The notes below the pieces were generated by a model. That model searched no databases. It was given only the letters and a program-made list of their open reading frames with translations, and had not been told where the DNA came from. Positions 22,501-33,938 of a DNA stretch of 64,000 bases are shown here, piece after piece (within the stretch, counting starts at the first letter, position 1; the number at the start of each line of letters is the position of its first letter). Source of the DNA: Leptasterias polaris (taxonomy: Eukaryota; Echinodermata; Asteroidea; Forcipulatida; Asteriidae); NCBI GenBank assembly GCA_037783415.1, contig JAZGTN010000002.1, forward strand, positions 744,001 to 808,000, in the 5' to 3' direction. The position numbers and the translations under genes are program-made.

Positions 22501-22985
22501 CGAATTCAATCGTGTGGTCGCCAGAAGTCCTAGACCCATTGAGTTGATTGAAATAGATGGGAGTCATTTGATGTCGTCGTTTCTGCAGTTAGAAAAATGG
22601 GAGATAAGCCATATGCAAGCCCTCTTAAGTGATTTATTACGACTGCCGATCAGCCGAATATAATTATGTTTTACTGAAACAGGTGCCTCCTTTGAGGGTC
22701 ATCCTTACGATACTTACAAGTCATATTTATGAAATATATATCATATGGCATTTTATGGCTTGTACTGAATCACATTGGAACATAATCATGCATGGCTTTC
22801 TTTCCTGTTTTCTCATTGTCCCATCACCCCACCCGACGCAACAAACCCAACTTCTAGCTGAGGTAGATCGTTTAAAATGTGATAGTTTGAGTACTAGGTG
22901 TTACCTGGTATCCGGCGTACTAAAATTGATAAAATTCAGAAGTCTGGCAAGAAACTGCTGGCGTTCACGATTGTCCTTGTTCTTA
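19571..22985. other. Intergenic, no gene recognised
   Basis: AT-rich sequence. A 22-bp direct repeat ('agagtaggatagagatttct' near 20750 and 20772) is the only structure noted. Short open frames at 20801-21064 (+), 21635-21907 (-) and 22454-22663 (+) show no domain or splice context that I can support. Confidence 0.5.
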
Positions 22986-23644
22986 TGAGGCGCCAAGTGT
23001 AAACTTATTATTTAACGCAATTATTTACAAATAATTCATTATATAATATATAATTCATTATTTAACCATTATTTAATCTTTATTTACAAATAATCAGTTT
23101 TGCACCACACAATTGTTTATATATAATCGTATGAAAGCTTTCATTATATATATATAATCTTAAACACAATTTCATTATTTACAAATAATGTCGACGGATA
23201 GATTTTTATATATAAATAATTAACTTTGCACATGCAATTATATGTATATAATTTCTAGACAACTTTCATTATTTATATATAATTTAACGGATCATTACAC
23301 TTATATATAAATAATGGCGACTGACAAAATTTATATGTAAATAATTTATTTTACACATGCAATTATATAATAAATAATTGTTAGGCAGCTTTCATTATAT
23401 ACATATAATTTTGCGGATCATTATACTTATATATAAATAATATCGGCTGCCAAAATTTATTTGTAAATAAAGAATTTTGAACCACACATTTATATATAAA
23501 TAAGGAAAACTATTACTTTACAACTACGCGGACGAGGCTATGATATAATAAATAATGACTGTGCGCTGCTTTCATTATATATAAATAATGGTGTTATATG
23601 TAAATTAAGTTTGGTTAGCCCCGCCCCAATACTCTAAATATTCA
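22986..23644 (+). repeat. Left 659-bp inverted arm
   Basis: It contains at least ten imperfect modules of (t)tatttatatataa spaced by unique spacers such as 'ttttgcaccacaca', 'tttgcacatgcaat' and 'cggatcattacactt'. It ends at 'actctaaatattca'. Confidence 0.9.
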
Positions 23645-25518
23645 CATCAAAACACAGTGTCGTCTATACTAGTACTACACGCTCAGACTTCATGACTTAC
23701 AGTCATGCGTACAGTGAGTACATTTTGTACAGTAATGTACACTGTACGTGTACAGTCAACTGTCGTTTCTTGATGGGTTTCGTGCAGCAGCCATTTAAAA
23801 TCCTCGGTTACAGTTACAAAACTTGACAAATTTAGCTCTTTAGAGAACATTCCTCTATCAACAGTGCCCACATACATCACTACCCGAGAAGGAGACCAAT
23901 TTAGTTCAATGACATTTTGGTAAGTTACGTTATAAAATGTTATTCTTGATGGTAGCTACGTAGTTTACTTCATTTCAAATGACGGATAAGTGACCGATAA
24001 ACTTAGTGCTGCATCTAATTCGTGAAAACAATGTTGTTTTTCCCCAATAACTGATGAAGATTTGCTACAATTACACTTCATGGCATTAACTGATCGGATA
24101 ATGTTTGTCGAGTAGGACCTGTTTGGTTGAATTTTGTTGTTAATTGGCAGTCACCAAAGTTGTGCACTGTTTTTTTATATAATCCTACCCAATATTGTGT
24201 TTTATTAGTTAACACTAACAGTTACACTGACAGTAACACAACACTCTATGTCTGTAGTATTAATTAACAAATTAAATTTAAAGTTCCATTTGCTGAATAT
24301 GCTGATTATGCTGATGCACTGTATTTTTGTAATACACTGTTCTTTTGAATAATTTGTTGGTGTATTTTCTTTTCAAGTAATGTTTTTACTATTTAGATTT
24401 GTTATTAATTTTAACAACTAAATTATAAATATGAATAAAGTAGTAATATTTTTCTGAAGGAAAATACATTATGTGATTCTGACTTTTTACATTAAATGCA
24501 ATGAAATTACATAAATTAAAACAGGGGGCAGTAGTGAGTGACAAACTAGTGGTGATGTGTATTACATGTGTACTCATTGTTGCATCAACAAAACGTCAGT
24601 GGGGTACCAGTACCACCATGTCGAGGGCTTTGCTTGAGGATTGGACTAGTACAGTAGTATTCATCAACTTTGTTAAACATTCATTGTTTTATTTTATCTT
24701 TTTTTAAGGATGCATATTATGCACAGTTGGAGGGGAGACTTTAATTGTTTTAGAACCACCTCGACACAAGGCTGAGTTGGTCTCCAACGAGACAAAAGGG
24801 TACTTGAAAACTGCATAAATATATAAGGTAGGTCCCTATGAATTACAATAAAACTGTTCATTTATCAAAACGTTTAGACTGACTACCCATAGTCTAGAAC
24901 TGGGTACTTTTTAATAACATTACTTTCCACAATTTACAAGACATCCAACACTAATAAGTGGTGTACTGGAGCCTGGGGAGGCCAAAGACAATCCCATGTT
25001 GACATTTGTTATTATTTTCAAGGAGGAAGAGGAAGAAAAATCTTCAAAGGTAGTTGGAAAAAATATCATAAAACCATCCAATCCCGTAATGATCATCCAT
25101 ATGGTGCTTAACTATGGAGAGTTTCATTGACTATTTGATTATACTGATATCAATACTCACAACATTAAACAATTTCTCATTTCAGTTACAAGGCATACAC
25201 GAATCTGCAGAGGCAATCACATTGTGAGGAAATCTTTGGTGTGATAACCAGTTTCTTCAAAGCAAAACCTGTCGTCGGCTCTTTTAAAAAAGGATACAAG
25301 AACTCGTCAGTAGAGGATATACCACCTGTGATTCAGCAGAATAAATATCACCTGTGATTATGTTGGTATAAACCAACTCTAACTGCAGGGAACGATTTCA
25401 TCCAGCAATTTTGCATAGCAAAATATTTAGACTGAACTTGTTTTGTGCACACTGAATGCTAATATTGAGTAGCAACTCCTGATTTTTGAGTAGCAACTGA
25501 TGCATTTTGTGTAGCAAT
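23645..25518. other. Interior of the 5.1-kb element, possible decayed gene
   Basis: Possible coding scraps on the plus strand: an acidic frame reading SGVLEPGEAKDN and KEEEEEKSSK near 24957-25050, and, after an acceptor-like 'catttcag' (25185), a frame reading YKAYTNLQRQSHCEEIFGVI. These could be exons of the element's own gene, but I recognise no transposase motif. Confidence 0.25.
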
Positions 25519-25677
25519 AGACCGATCCATTAAGCCCCGCCTCCTTACGAGTTGACCAATCACAGCCGCGAAACCCGATCACCGTTAGTGCAAAGATCAC
25601 CAAACGGCTCAAATGGTGATAAGATTTCGCGGTTGTGATTGGTCAATGAGAAATGGGCGTGGCTTAATGGATCAGTG
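25519..25677. mobile_element. Mariner-like MITE nested in the 5.1-kb element
   Basis: The ends 'gaccgatccattaagcc' and 'ggcttaatggatcagtg' are inverted, each next to TA. Inner blocks 'gaccaatcacagccgcgaaa' and 'tttcgcggttgtgattggtc' extend the inverted repeat to most of its 159 bp. The TA flanks and the hairpin form fit a Tc1/mariner-type MITE. Confidence 0.8.
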
Positions 25678-26489
25678 TATTCCGTTTGCTATACAAGGGA
25701 AATCGTTCACTGAACTGTCAAAGTAACAGCTAGCAAACTGGTGTCCTTATTTTGTTTGCCACTAAACAACAGCTGAAAAACATTAGAAAAAGTTAGAAAA
25801 CTCACCATTAGCCTAAATGTAGACAGATATAATGGTGTATCGTTATTGAGTGAGTCGACGTTTTTAATTTTTACATTAACGCTTTCCTCCAATTTTATGA
25901 GATGAGTTCATCATTAACTTTTTCAATTTTGAGGAAAACAAATATATTTATAAGCACTGTCTTTGTATTGTTTTGCAAATCAAGGTTGTATACTTTTAGC
26001 TAATTGTTATTCCATTTTTAAGTGATTCAATTTGTGATAGATTCATTGTGCCACAGTATTACTTTTATTGCATCTTTTACTCTATTGTCAAAGTATGTTA
26101 GTTTCATTCTAAAAGACAGTCATCCTACTCCAGAGTTCAGAAAGCAGAACTAATCTTTACAAATGTCTTTGAGGACTGCCTCAAGGTTTGTTGATTTTTT
26201 AAAGTTGTGTATTCTTGAAGGTTCCAGTGCAAGGTATAATTTTTAGTTTCTAAGGTTATTTATGTTGTTTGTACTTTTATTTGAATAAAAAGTTTTATGT
26301 TTCATGAACTGATCGGTTTTCTTGACAAAAACAGTAAATAATATTGTTTACCCTTACACCGATGTGCATTAAGCACTCCATACTTCCCCGAGTTCTATGA
26401 AAACAATCCACAGGATTTGTTTTTTCATTTAAAAAGTATACGTGACGCTCCAGACATTTTTATTTAGCTCATCTTCAATACTTGATTCT

Positions 26490-26885
26490 CGCATAATAAT
26501 AATAAAGACTTGTTAAGCGCACATATCCACCCTGCTGGGTGTTCAAGGCGCAGTAAATCAAAAACAAACAAAAGAAACGGATACAACTAAATTCTTCCTT
26601 GAAAACCTGTGACATAAGATAAGGTTTGAAAAGTGATTTGAATTGTTTGGTACAAAGACAATATCTAAGATTATGTGGTAGAGAGTTCCAGATGCGTGGG
26701 GCGCAGCTGCAGAAAGACCTGTCACCCCAGGAGTGTTGAGACTTGGGTTCCTTGAGGGGAAGCATGGTACTGGATCGAAGATCCCTTGACGGAGTGTAAA
26801 CTTGAAGTAGTTCTGAGATATAGTGGGGAGGCTTGCCGTTAAGTGCTTTGTGGACAATGAGCATCAGCTTGAAGATGATACGCAC
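26490..26885 (-). pseudogene. L2/CR1-like LINE reverse transcriptase C-terminus and 3' tail
   Basis: The minus-strand frame reads RIIFKLMLIVHKALNGKPPHY, then SRDLRSS, then APRIWNSLPHNLR and FKSLFKPYL. This is the conserved end of reverse transcriptases of L2/CR1-type non-LTR retrotransposons. It then runs into a 3' tail, 'gcgccttgaacaccc' and 'tatgtgcgcttaacaagtct', and ends in (TTA)n at 26490-26507. The 5' part of the element is absent, as is usual for LINE insertions. The tail resembles that of the SINE at 54683-55052. Confidence 0.85.
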
Positions 26886-27444
26886 AGGGAGAACCTTGTA
26901 TTAACTGACAAACCTTTTAGCTTTTCAGTCACATATTTAGTGCGTTCCGCGGGTCCTATTTTCTTTTATTTTTTGCATGTCCTTAAAAAATACCCCTCTT
27001 CGATGCATTTATCAAACAAAATCAAATTGTTTTTCTCGGGCACACAATAGTTTTAATCTCATCCATGACTTTCTTCCACACGGCTACGTAAGATTTCACC
27101 CTTTCCTCTATGTTCAGCTAACCGGATTATAATATAATGTTGGATGCTGCTGTTGGACCTGGACATTAACAATACACTCATTGCTCAAGATTAAAACCAT
27201 AAGAGTAGCCAAGCAGAGGATCGTAGGACACTCAATTCACAACTTGAAAAACACTGCAAAAAGGGACCGCGGTCTATACTTTCACCACCTGCATTTGCTT
27301 GGCTGTTGCACACGTTTTTACATACATGTACATGTATGTACATCGTATGCATACATGTTCATGTATATGTACATGTACATGTGCAGCTCGCAGAAAGTAG
27401 ACTGTGAGCCCAGTGAGCGTGTAGACTGTGCCGGTGTTATAACA

Positions 27445-28103
27445 TGAATATTTAGAGTATTGGGGCGGGGCTAACCAAACTTAATTTACATATAACACCA
27501 TTATTTATATATAATGAAAGCAGCGCACAGTCATTATTTATTATATCATAGCCTCGTCCGCGTAGTTGTAAAGTAATAGTTTTCCTTATTTATATATAAA
27601 TGTGTGGTTCAAAATTCTTTATTTACAAATAAATTTTGGCAGCCGATATTATTTATATATAAGTATAATGATCCGCAAAATTATATGTATATAATGAAAG
27701 CTGCCTAACAATTATTTATTATATAATTGCATGTGTAAAATAAATTATTTACATATAAATTTTGTCAGTCGCCATTATTTATATATAAGTGTAATGATCC
27801 GTTAAATTATATATAAATAATGAAAGTTGTCCAGAAATTATATACATATAATTGCATGTGCAAAGTTAATTATTTATATATAAAAATCTATCCGTCGACA
27901 TTATTTGTAAATAATGAAATTGTGTTTAAGATTATATATATATAATGAAAGCTTTCATACGATTATATATAAACAATTGTGTGGTGCAAAACTGATTATT
28001 TGTAAATAAAGATTAAATAATGGTTAAATAATGAATTATATATTATATAATGAATTTTTTGTAAATAATTGCGTTAAATAATAAGTTTACACTTGGCGCC
28101 TCA
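27445..28103 (-). repeat. Right 659-bp inverted arm
   Basis: Reverse complement of 22986-23644 with only a few mismatches, for example 'acaaaaaattc' against 'acaaataattc' near the outer end. It starts 'tgaatatttagagtattggg' and ends 'cacttggcgcctca'. Confidence 0.9.
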
Positions 28104-28910
28104 TATGTTCTGTGCGGCCATTTCTAATCTGGCAAAAGTCGGCATTGCTGTAACCGCAGATCCGGTTCTAAGGCAGATTCGGTTCTAAGTTCCGTTGCAG
28201 AGGGAAGCCCTAGCTAGAAATGCTTTGTTATTGCGATTGTAATATACCAAATACATTTGAATATTTCATTGTGATTACTATGTCATTACAATGTAAACAA
28301 AACACGAAAGCTTGCTATAGGATATCAGTTTTTGTATGAGTTCGCACGTCCACAGGTTTACGTCTAACGCGTGTAAATAATAGATGTTGGAAAAATTGTT
28401 TGAAAACAGTGGTGGTAACATTTTCCTGAATATGGAACTTATTTTTTTTTCAAGAATGTGCTTGTTTTCAACAAAACAACCACCCAACAGGCATAAAGCA
28501 AATCAAAGTTTAGCGCAAGGTCTGGTTTTCCTCCTGTCCTCTTGGTGTGTCAAGTTACAAAACTGGGGTTCTAATGTGTGACAATTTGACAACATTGTTT
28601 TTTTACTCAAAAGGAAAGTCTGATAGGACCTATGATAAAATAATAATATATATTTGGCATAGTGTTCCGGTTACCAGTACCAAACTTCTAAAAGTTGTTC
28701 ATTGCTAAAACTATTTGTGTGCTTGAGGAAAAAGAAAATAATGTGCCTACTGTAAGCAAAAGTGGATTTTAAAACTATCCTTTAACTGGGATAACCGGCG
28801 TAGTACGAGATTTCCACGGTCCACATTTGTTTTTTTAAAGTGTCATTATTTTAATTCTATGAGTGACTGCAATAACCTATCCCTGTCTGCACTCAAATTT
28901 CCAAAACACT
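28104..28910. other. Intergenic, no gene recognised
   Basis: No repeat or exon is supported here. A short direct pair 'cggttctaaggcagattcgg' (28171) is the only local structure noted. Confidence 0.4.
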
Positions 28911-28993
28911 TGAAACTAGTTTAAAAAGAACAATGTAGTATGTTATGCTGCTTAATTAACAATAAAAGCATATTCAGCCTCTTCACATAATAA
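28911..28993 (+). repeat. 83-bp segment, source of an inverted copy
   Basis: The segment from 'tgaaactagtttaaaaagaa' to 'cctcttcacataataa' is a perfect reverse complement of 29801-29883. It is followed by 'attatgtgaag', making a small palindrome at its end. Confidence 0.9.
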
Positions 28994-29277
28994 ATTATGT
29001 GAAGGCACTCACAATGGTTTCAGCTAAAACATGGTTTGACTTAGTTAAAATACAGTATGGGCCTAAATCAATGACTTATACAAAACAGTCTGCACACAAG
29101 TCCACAATTATCCTAGTGTTGACAAAAGGTACAATTTCTTTCTTTCTTTTATTTATTAATTTTTTTTTGGGGGGGTGACTCAGAAATGTTCAACTGACAT
29201 ACGGTCTCACAAAGACTTAGAAGGTATTTCTCATTATAGGCTCACAATGGAACCTGAAGCGCATTCGTAGTGAAAGC

Positions 29278-30124
29278 TTGACTGTTGGTAGTGCATCAAT
29301 AACACCCTCTGAGTCAGCAAGAAACCTTGGGGCTTACTTCGACTCCAATATGTCTATGTCTCCACATGTGAATCATGTTTGTAACAGTTTACGGTTTCAT
29401 CTCAAAAGCATATCTCGAATCAGAAAATTCATCGATCAAAACACTTGTCACCACGCTGTACGTAGCTTAGTACTTTCACGGTTAGACTACTGCAACGGAC
29501 TCCTAACATCAATTTCAGCAGCACAATTGAAACGGCTACAGAGCCTACAAAATTGGGCTGCTCGCATTATTTTTCAAGCAGATCGGCATCATGACCCTAT
29601 TCCCCTCATGAAATCCCTTCACTGGTTACCTGTTCAAAGAAGAATTCGTTTCAAGATTATTCTACTTGTGTTTAAAACATTCATTAATCAGTCACCAGAT
29701 TACATTAATAACTGTCTTCAGCGTCATCAACCATCTCGTCATAATCTCCGCTCCAATTCGGATCCTTTCAGGCTAACAATCCCAAGAATTCACATAATTA
29801 TTATTATGTGAAGAGGCTGAATATGCTTTTATTGTTAATTAAGCAGCATAACATACTACATTGTTCTTTTTAAACTAGTTTCAACCGTGCCGGAGACAGA
29901 ACATTCACAGTCTTCGCTGCTAAAGAATGGAACAATATTCCCACCTACATTAAATCTGCCAGCTCAATTGTACATTTCAAGAAATTACTCAAGACTTATC
30001 TGTTCCATTAATAATTATTGTATTATTAATTTTATTCTTTCTCATTAACATTGTAAGCGCTGTGATTTTGTTTTACAAAGTAGAGCGTATTTAAATGCCC
30101 GGTATTATTATTATTATTATTATT
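29278..30124 (+). pseudogene. L2/CR1-like LINE reverse transcriptase fragment, interrupted
   Basis: The first open part (29278-29790) reads SARNLGAYFDSNMSM, SRLDYCNGLL, LQSLQNWAARII and LHWLPVQRRIRFKI. These are standard motifs of the C-terminal half of L2/CR1-type reverse transcriptase. It is then cut by an insert of about 90 bp, and after 29883 the frame resumes as AGDRTFTVFAAKEWNNIPTY and HFKKLLKTYLFH before a stop. A non-coding tail with 'gtaagcgctgtgatt' ends in (ATT)n at 30100-30124. The 5' portion is missing. The element is dead but fairly well preserved. Confidence 0.9.
29801..29883 (-). repeat. Inverted copy of 28911-28993 inserted in the LINE
   Basis: A perfect 83-bp inverted copy of sequence 0.8 kb upstream. 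It splits the LINE reading frame between RLTIPRI and the AGDRTF segment. The junctions carry a short 'cacataat' and 'attatgtg' palindrome. Confidence 0.9.
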
Positions 30125-31708
30125 ATACACTACTATAATTATGCAAAGAAAATTCGAATGCAAAACAAGTCATTCAGTATTATACTGTAGCCTTTACACT
30201 GGTGTAACATTTATTTAAACGCGGTTAGCTGATAACCTCAAATTACATGTACAATAATATGTGTGCAACAAAAATCGATTTAACTGCAAAACACTTGATC
30301 CAAAGCACAGGCCTACAGCTGGCTCTAAAATAATCTGTTTCTAAAAATAATGAATTTTTTAAAGATCCACAAGAAACACAATTGCATATAGAGTAAAACA
30401 GCTCTGCAAATAAGCTTAAAATATGACTTATACAAATGGAACTTTAATTTTACAGAAGAATAAAACCAACAACAAATTAGTACAATGGTGGAACGCTCAA
30501 TCCTGTCGACGAAGCCATTAATTTTGTATAATACATAGTCACGGGAAACATGCCCGCCCTCTAATTCGAAATAATGACCATTCACCAAAACACTACACGC
30601 AAAATCACTAAGACATCTATTAGTATGAAATGATCTCCTGCACTTGGACTGAGTTTAATCCTACAATCAATTGCACACACTAAGCACAACACAGTAATTT
30701 ATGTGAAGTGCAAACGGGCAAGAGGTCAACACGAGGTTGCTTACTTATACGACACAATTATTATGTTCGATACACAACTAGCCCTAAGCATTTCAATTTC
30801 TCTGAAAAAAGGAAGATTGTTTTAAATGCAAAACAAAACGCTCCGAAATCTTTGAAACATTATCCCTCCCCCCAAAATAGTATTCGGAGAATGGCCATAG
30901 AGACGTAAAGAGGAACATCTATCGAGAGTAATGGAAAACATAGTGATTCCAGAAGTCGCGGACCCAGATTTCTTTTTATTTATGCTAATTACAAAGTTGG
31001 GTTCAACACTTCAACACTGAGGGCGCACTTGGGTTCTCTACGTATCAAGATCTTCCAGAATTTGTGCAATAAAATCGCGTGAAAACAGTGCAAAAAATGC
31101 ATAATATAATCAACATTTTATGTTTAACAATAAATGCATACATTTGCAAGTTTATTCTAAGTCTTAAATGAAAAATAATACATACGTGTTAATAATATAT
31201 TATTTTAAATTATCACCAACGAGTATTCCGGCTGCAGCAATGAAGTCATATATACAAAACTACATGTTTAGCGTCCCCGCCCCCTTTTAATTTATTTGTG
31301 GTGGCCGCATGGACTTTATATTTTTATTTTTACCAAATTCAATATGAGATTAACAGGAATAAAATGTAAACTTAAAATATCGTACAACAAAAAATATAGT
31401 TTACATTATTAGAGTAAACCAAAACAATTGTCCAGCTAAATTCCGCTATGAGACAGTAAAACATACATTGTATAATAAACGCATTACATGGTTTATAGGC
31501 CCTATAAAACATTTGAAAAAAAATGTGCATTAATTAGTTTGGAAAATTATAGTAAAAATCTTTCTGAAAGATAGATGTGTGTTCTAGATCCTTGGTTTAC
31601 AACCAAAATGTGTTCCAGCTACCGCAACTAAGTCATATTTAACACAGCTGAAAACCGTTATTTAATCCACTTAAAGAGGAAGAGAAATGTCAAGTTCTAG
31701 TCTGCATT
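30125..31708. other. Intergenic, no gene recognised
   Basis: AT-rich sequence. Frames at 30325-30588 (-) and 30708-30908 (+) have no supporting domain or splice evidence. Confidence 0.45.
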
Positions 31709-32211
31709 GTACTTATTTTCCAATAGATAGAGTCCTCATGTGAGCTGGGAAACAATTACAAGTATCCAACTTCACGTTAAAATGGTGTAAATTGGCATTG
31801 CATTAATAACCTTCCGGGGCAAAATTAGTCAACATCCAAACATGCGTTGACATCATTCTGAGAAAAACGGGACTGTACATTTTTGTGTGGAGATGATTTG
31901 GTTCATTCCTGACTTTCAATGATATTCATTCCTATTAGCATTGAATTTGACATTTCGACTGACAACAAATTCCTCATTGGAATGTAAAGACCTACTAATT
32001 GTTGAAATCCAATCACATCATTTTTAAAATTCGCTCTGAAAAAGTCAGGAATTAACCAAAACATCCCCGTACAAAAATGTACCGACCCATAAATGATGTC
32101 ATCGGCTGTTTTGGATGTTTACAGAATTTGCACTGGAAAGGTCTCAAGTACAATGGCAGTTTACACCATTTTGACGTGAGATGAGGACTCTATCTATTTG
32201 AAAATGAGTAC
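31709..32211. mobile_element. Inverted-repeat MITE of about 500 bp
   Basis: The outer arms share 'aatagatagagtcctcat' (31722) and its complement 'atgaggactctatctatt' (32180), followed by 'aaaatggtgtaaa' on the left and 'tttacaccatttt' on the right. Inner blocks 'gactgtacatttttgtgtgg' (31870) and 'gtacaaaaatgtacc' (32069) are also inverted. Related scraps ('ttcgctctgaaa' and 'ttttacaccattt') occur in the FReD gene intron at 14250-14300. Confidence 0.75.
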
Positions 32212-32242
32212 ATCAAACAAATTGAATTTGGCGTTACCCTTC

Positions 32243-32575
32243 CTCTAGGGAGTGTACCAAATTGGTAAGATTGAAAATGTAAATGTTCACAGATTTACAC
32301 ATAACTAACATGGAATAAAGATGGTCATTGTGGAAAACTTCCCTGGAAATAGTTTTGCTTGAAAGCTACATTTGTTTAGGAAATGGGTAAAACAATTAGT
32401 CTTTATCACGCCTAATAAAACCCGTCTCACTGTTATCTTATGACTCCGAAGACTGATTGAGTTTGAAGTTTCACAGGTTTGTTATTTCGTGTTATATTAT
32501 GTTGGCTCACATTATTGAGTGTGGATACTGGTCTTGGACAATTACCAATGTTGTACATTATGTTAAAAGAACACC
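32243..32575. mobile_element. MITE, TTAA-type family 1 (copy C, reversed)
   Basis: It opens with 'agggagtgtaccaaattggt', runs through 'cacagatttacacataacta' and 'agtttcacaggtttgttatt', and ends 'caattaccaatgttgtacat'. The terminal bases are decayed at both ends. Confidence 0.8.
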
Positions 32576-32991
32576 ATGAACCAACATCTAACAAAACACA
32601 ACACTATTAATTGAGTAACAACGAAGTTTAGGAACATAAAGTTTGTGTATGTCAGTGTACATGTATACCTTGGTGACTTAATACGCAGCGGAAAACTTTA
32701 GGTTTTCTTGAAAGCAATAACTTGAGTCAATAATTACAGTGTAATTATAGTGTAGTGGCCTACTCTAAATAAATATTCTGATTATGCAAAAGTTATTTAA
32801 AACGGTCCCGGCTGATCAAGGCAAATTCTTACGTCATCGTCTGGAAACCATTTCATTTGTCTTCTGACTGTAATTTTTTTTTTTCACGGAGTCAGGGCAC
32901 ACTACCTGGTGGTATTATGATATAGTATCATGCCGTGATCTAAAGACGCATGAACTCGTACACGACCACTATTCAGGACGTTAACCCAAGT

Positions 32992-32997
32992 TTTATT
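32992..32997 (-). promoter_or_regulatory. Candidate poly(A) signal of the receptor gene
   Basis: TTTATT on the plus strand is AATAAA on the minus strand, about 290 bp past the receptor stop codon. It is the nearest canonical hexamer I noticed. Confidence 0.4.
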
Positions 32998-33288
32998 TTT
33001 TCACATTAGTCCATCAAAGTTGAACCGGTCCAAAATTTGACCAATGTGACAAACTTGTTTGTCTTGACTCTAATCAAAGTTGTCAAAATTTACCACAGAC
33101 GTGTATTCGTATAACAAAATGAGTTTACCGCTACAGAAACAATACTTGTTACTAATTCACCAAGTGTTGGTAGTCGTCGACATCGGTGGTTGAAAGAGCG
33201 CCCTCCTTCGATTCATTCTTTTCCTTTCTGTCCAAGTGGTCGAAGGGGGACATGTCATCATCAGCGGCTGCCAAACCTGGGTTCGAGA

Positions 33289-33938
33289 TTATTGCAGCCT
33301 CGTATCCAGACTGCTCCTTTTGAAATTTTTGCTCCGCGGGGTGTAGGTGTTATCGTCACAGCTTATGGATTGCACCCCAGTCGGTGAGGTTGCATCATGA
33401 CTTTCTGAAGTGGGTATTTTTGCTTCTTCGTATCCGGGTTGCTTCAAAGGGGACTTTGGGGGCGCAGTTTGGATCAGTGGAAAGTAGGTACCGTCGTATT
33501 CATTGGAGAAAACCTCGGTTGGTGACTCGATCGGTGGATTTTCAGTGGGTAACAATTGAGTGTAATCTTCATTGTTGGTCTCCTTAGCCTCGACCCCTGT
33601 AGTCGAGTCAGTCAACTCGACCTTATCCGCGAGTCCCCCTCCACTTTCACTTCCCATTTCATCATCCTCCTCGTTCCTGTTGAGCACAAAGTATGGATGG
33701 TCTTTGGCAATGTCTGTGTCAAATTCCTTTGTAGTTGGTATCTTCTTTTGCCCTCCTGAGATATAGCGGGGGTTCCCCTCTTTGTAACCACCCTCTCCTA
33801 CGGAATAGTAGGTGTGGTCATCCTGGTTTGAATCGAATTCCTTTGCACCAGGCTTCGCTGGTCGGTGGCCATATGCATACGAATACTCCAAGTTACTGCC
33901 GGGTACCGTTGGTTCAGGCGGCAGTGTTCTCGTTGAGT
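33289..33938 (-). CDS. Receptor exon 6, cytoplasmic tail and stop
   Basis: The acceptor on the minus strand is 'tattcaaaatag'. The exon encodes 215 residues. About four diverged segments each run (K/T)EFD-acidic-Y(F/Y)xL: KEFDSNQDDHTYYSV, KEFDTDIAKDHPYFVL, NNEDYTQLL and VFSNEYDGTYFPL. It also has an acidic stretch, NEEDDEMGSESGGG, and ends SLDTRLQ. The spacing between YxxL motifs (about 20-45 residues) is too wide for a classical ITAM, so ITIM-like or sorting motifs are more likely. Confidence 0.8.

Larger units (their letters stand above)
22986..28103. mobile_element. 5.1-kb DNA transposon with 659-bp inverted arms
   Basis: Arms 22986-23644 and 27445-28103 are exact-length (659 bp) and nearly identical inverted repeats starting TGAGGCGCCAAGTGTAAAC. 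TA flanks each end, a likely target duplication. The arms are packed with AT-rich short palindromes of the type 'ttatttatatataatgaaag'. About 3.8 kb lies between them. I see no intact transposase; possible exon-like scraps lie at 24950-25130 and 25185-25360. A mariner-like MITE (25519-25677) and an L2/CR1-like LINE tail (26490-26885) are nested inside. The near-identity of the arms suggests recent insertion or arm homogenisation. Confidence 0.85.

Noticed and set aside
29278..29811. Intact LINE open reading frame as a host gene
   Set aside because: It is only the C-terminal part of a reverse transcriptase and is broken by an inverted insertion.
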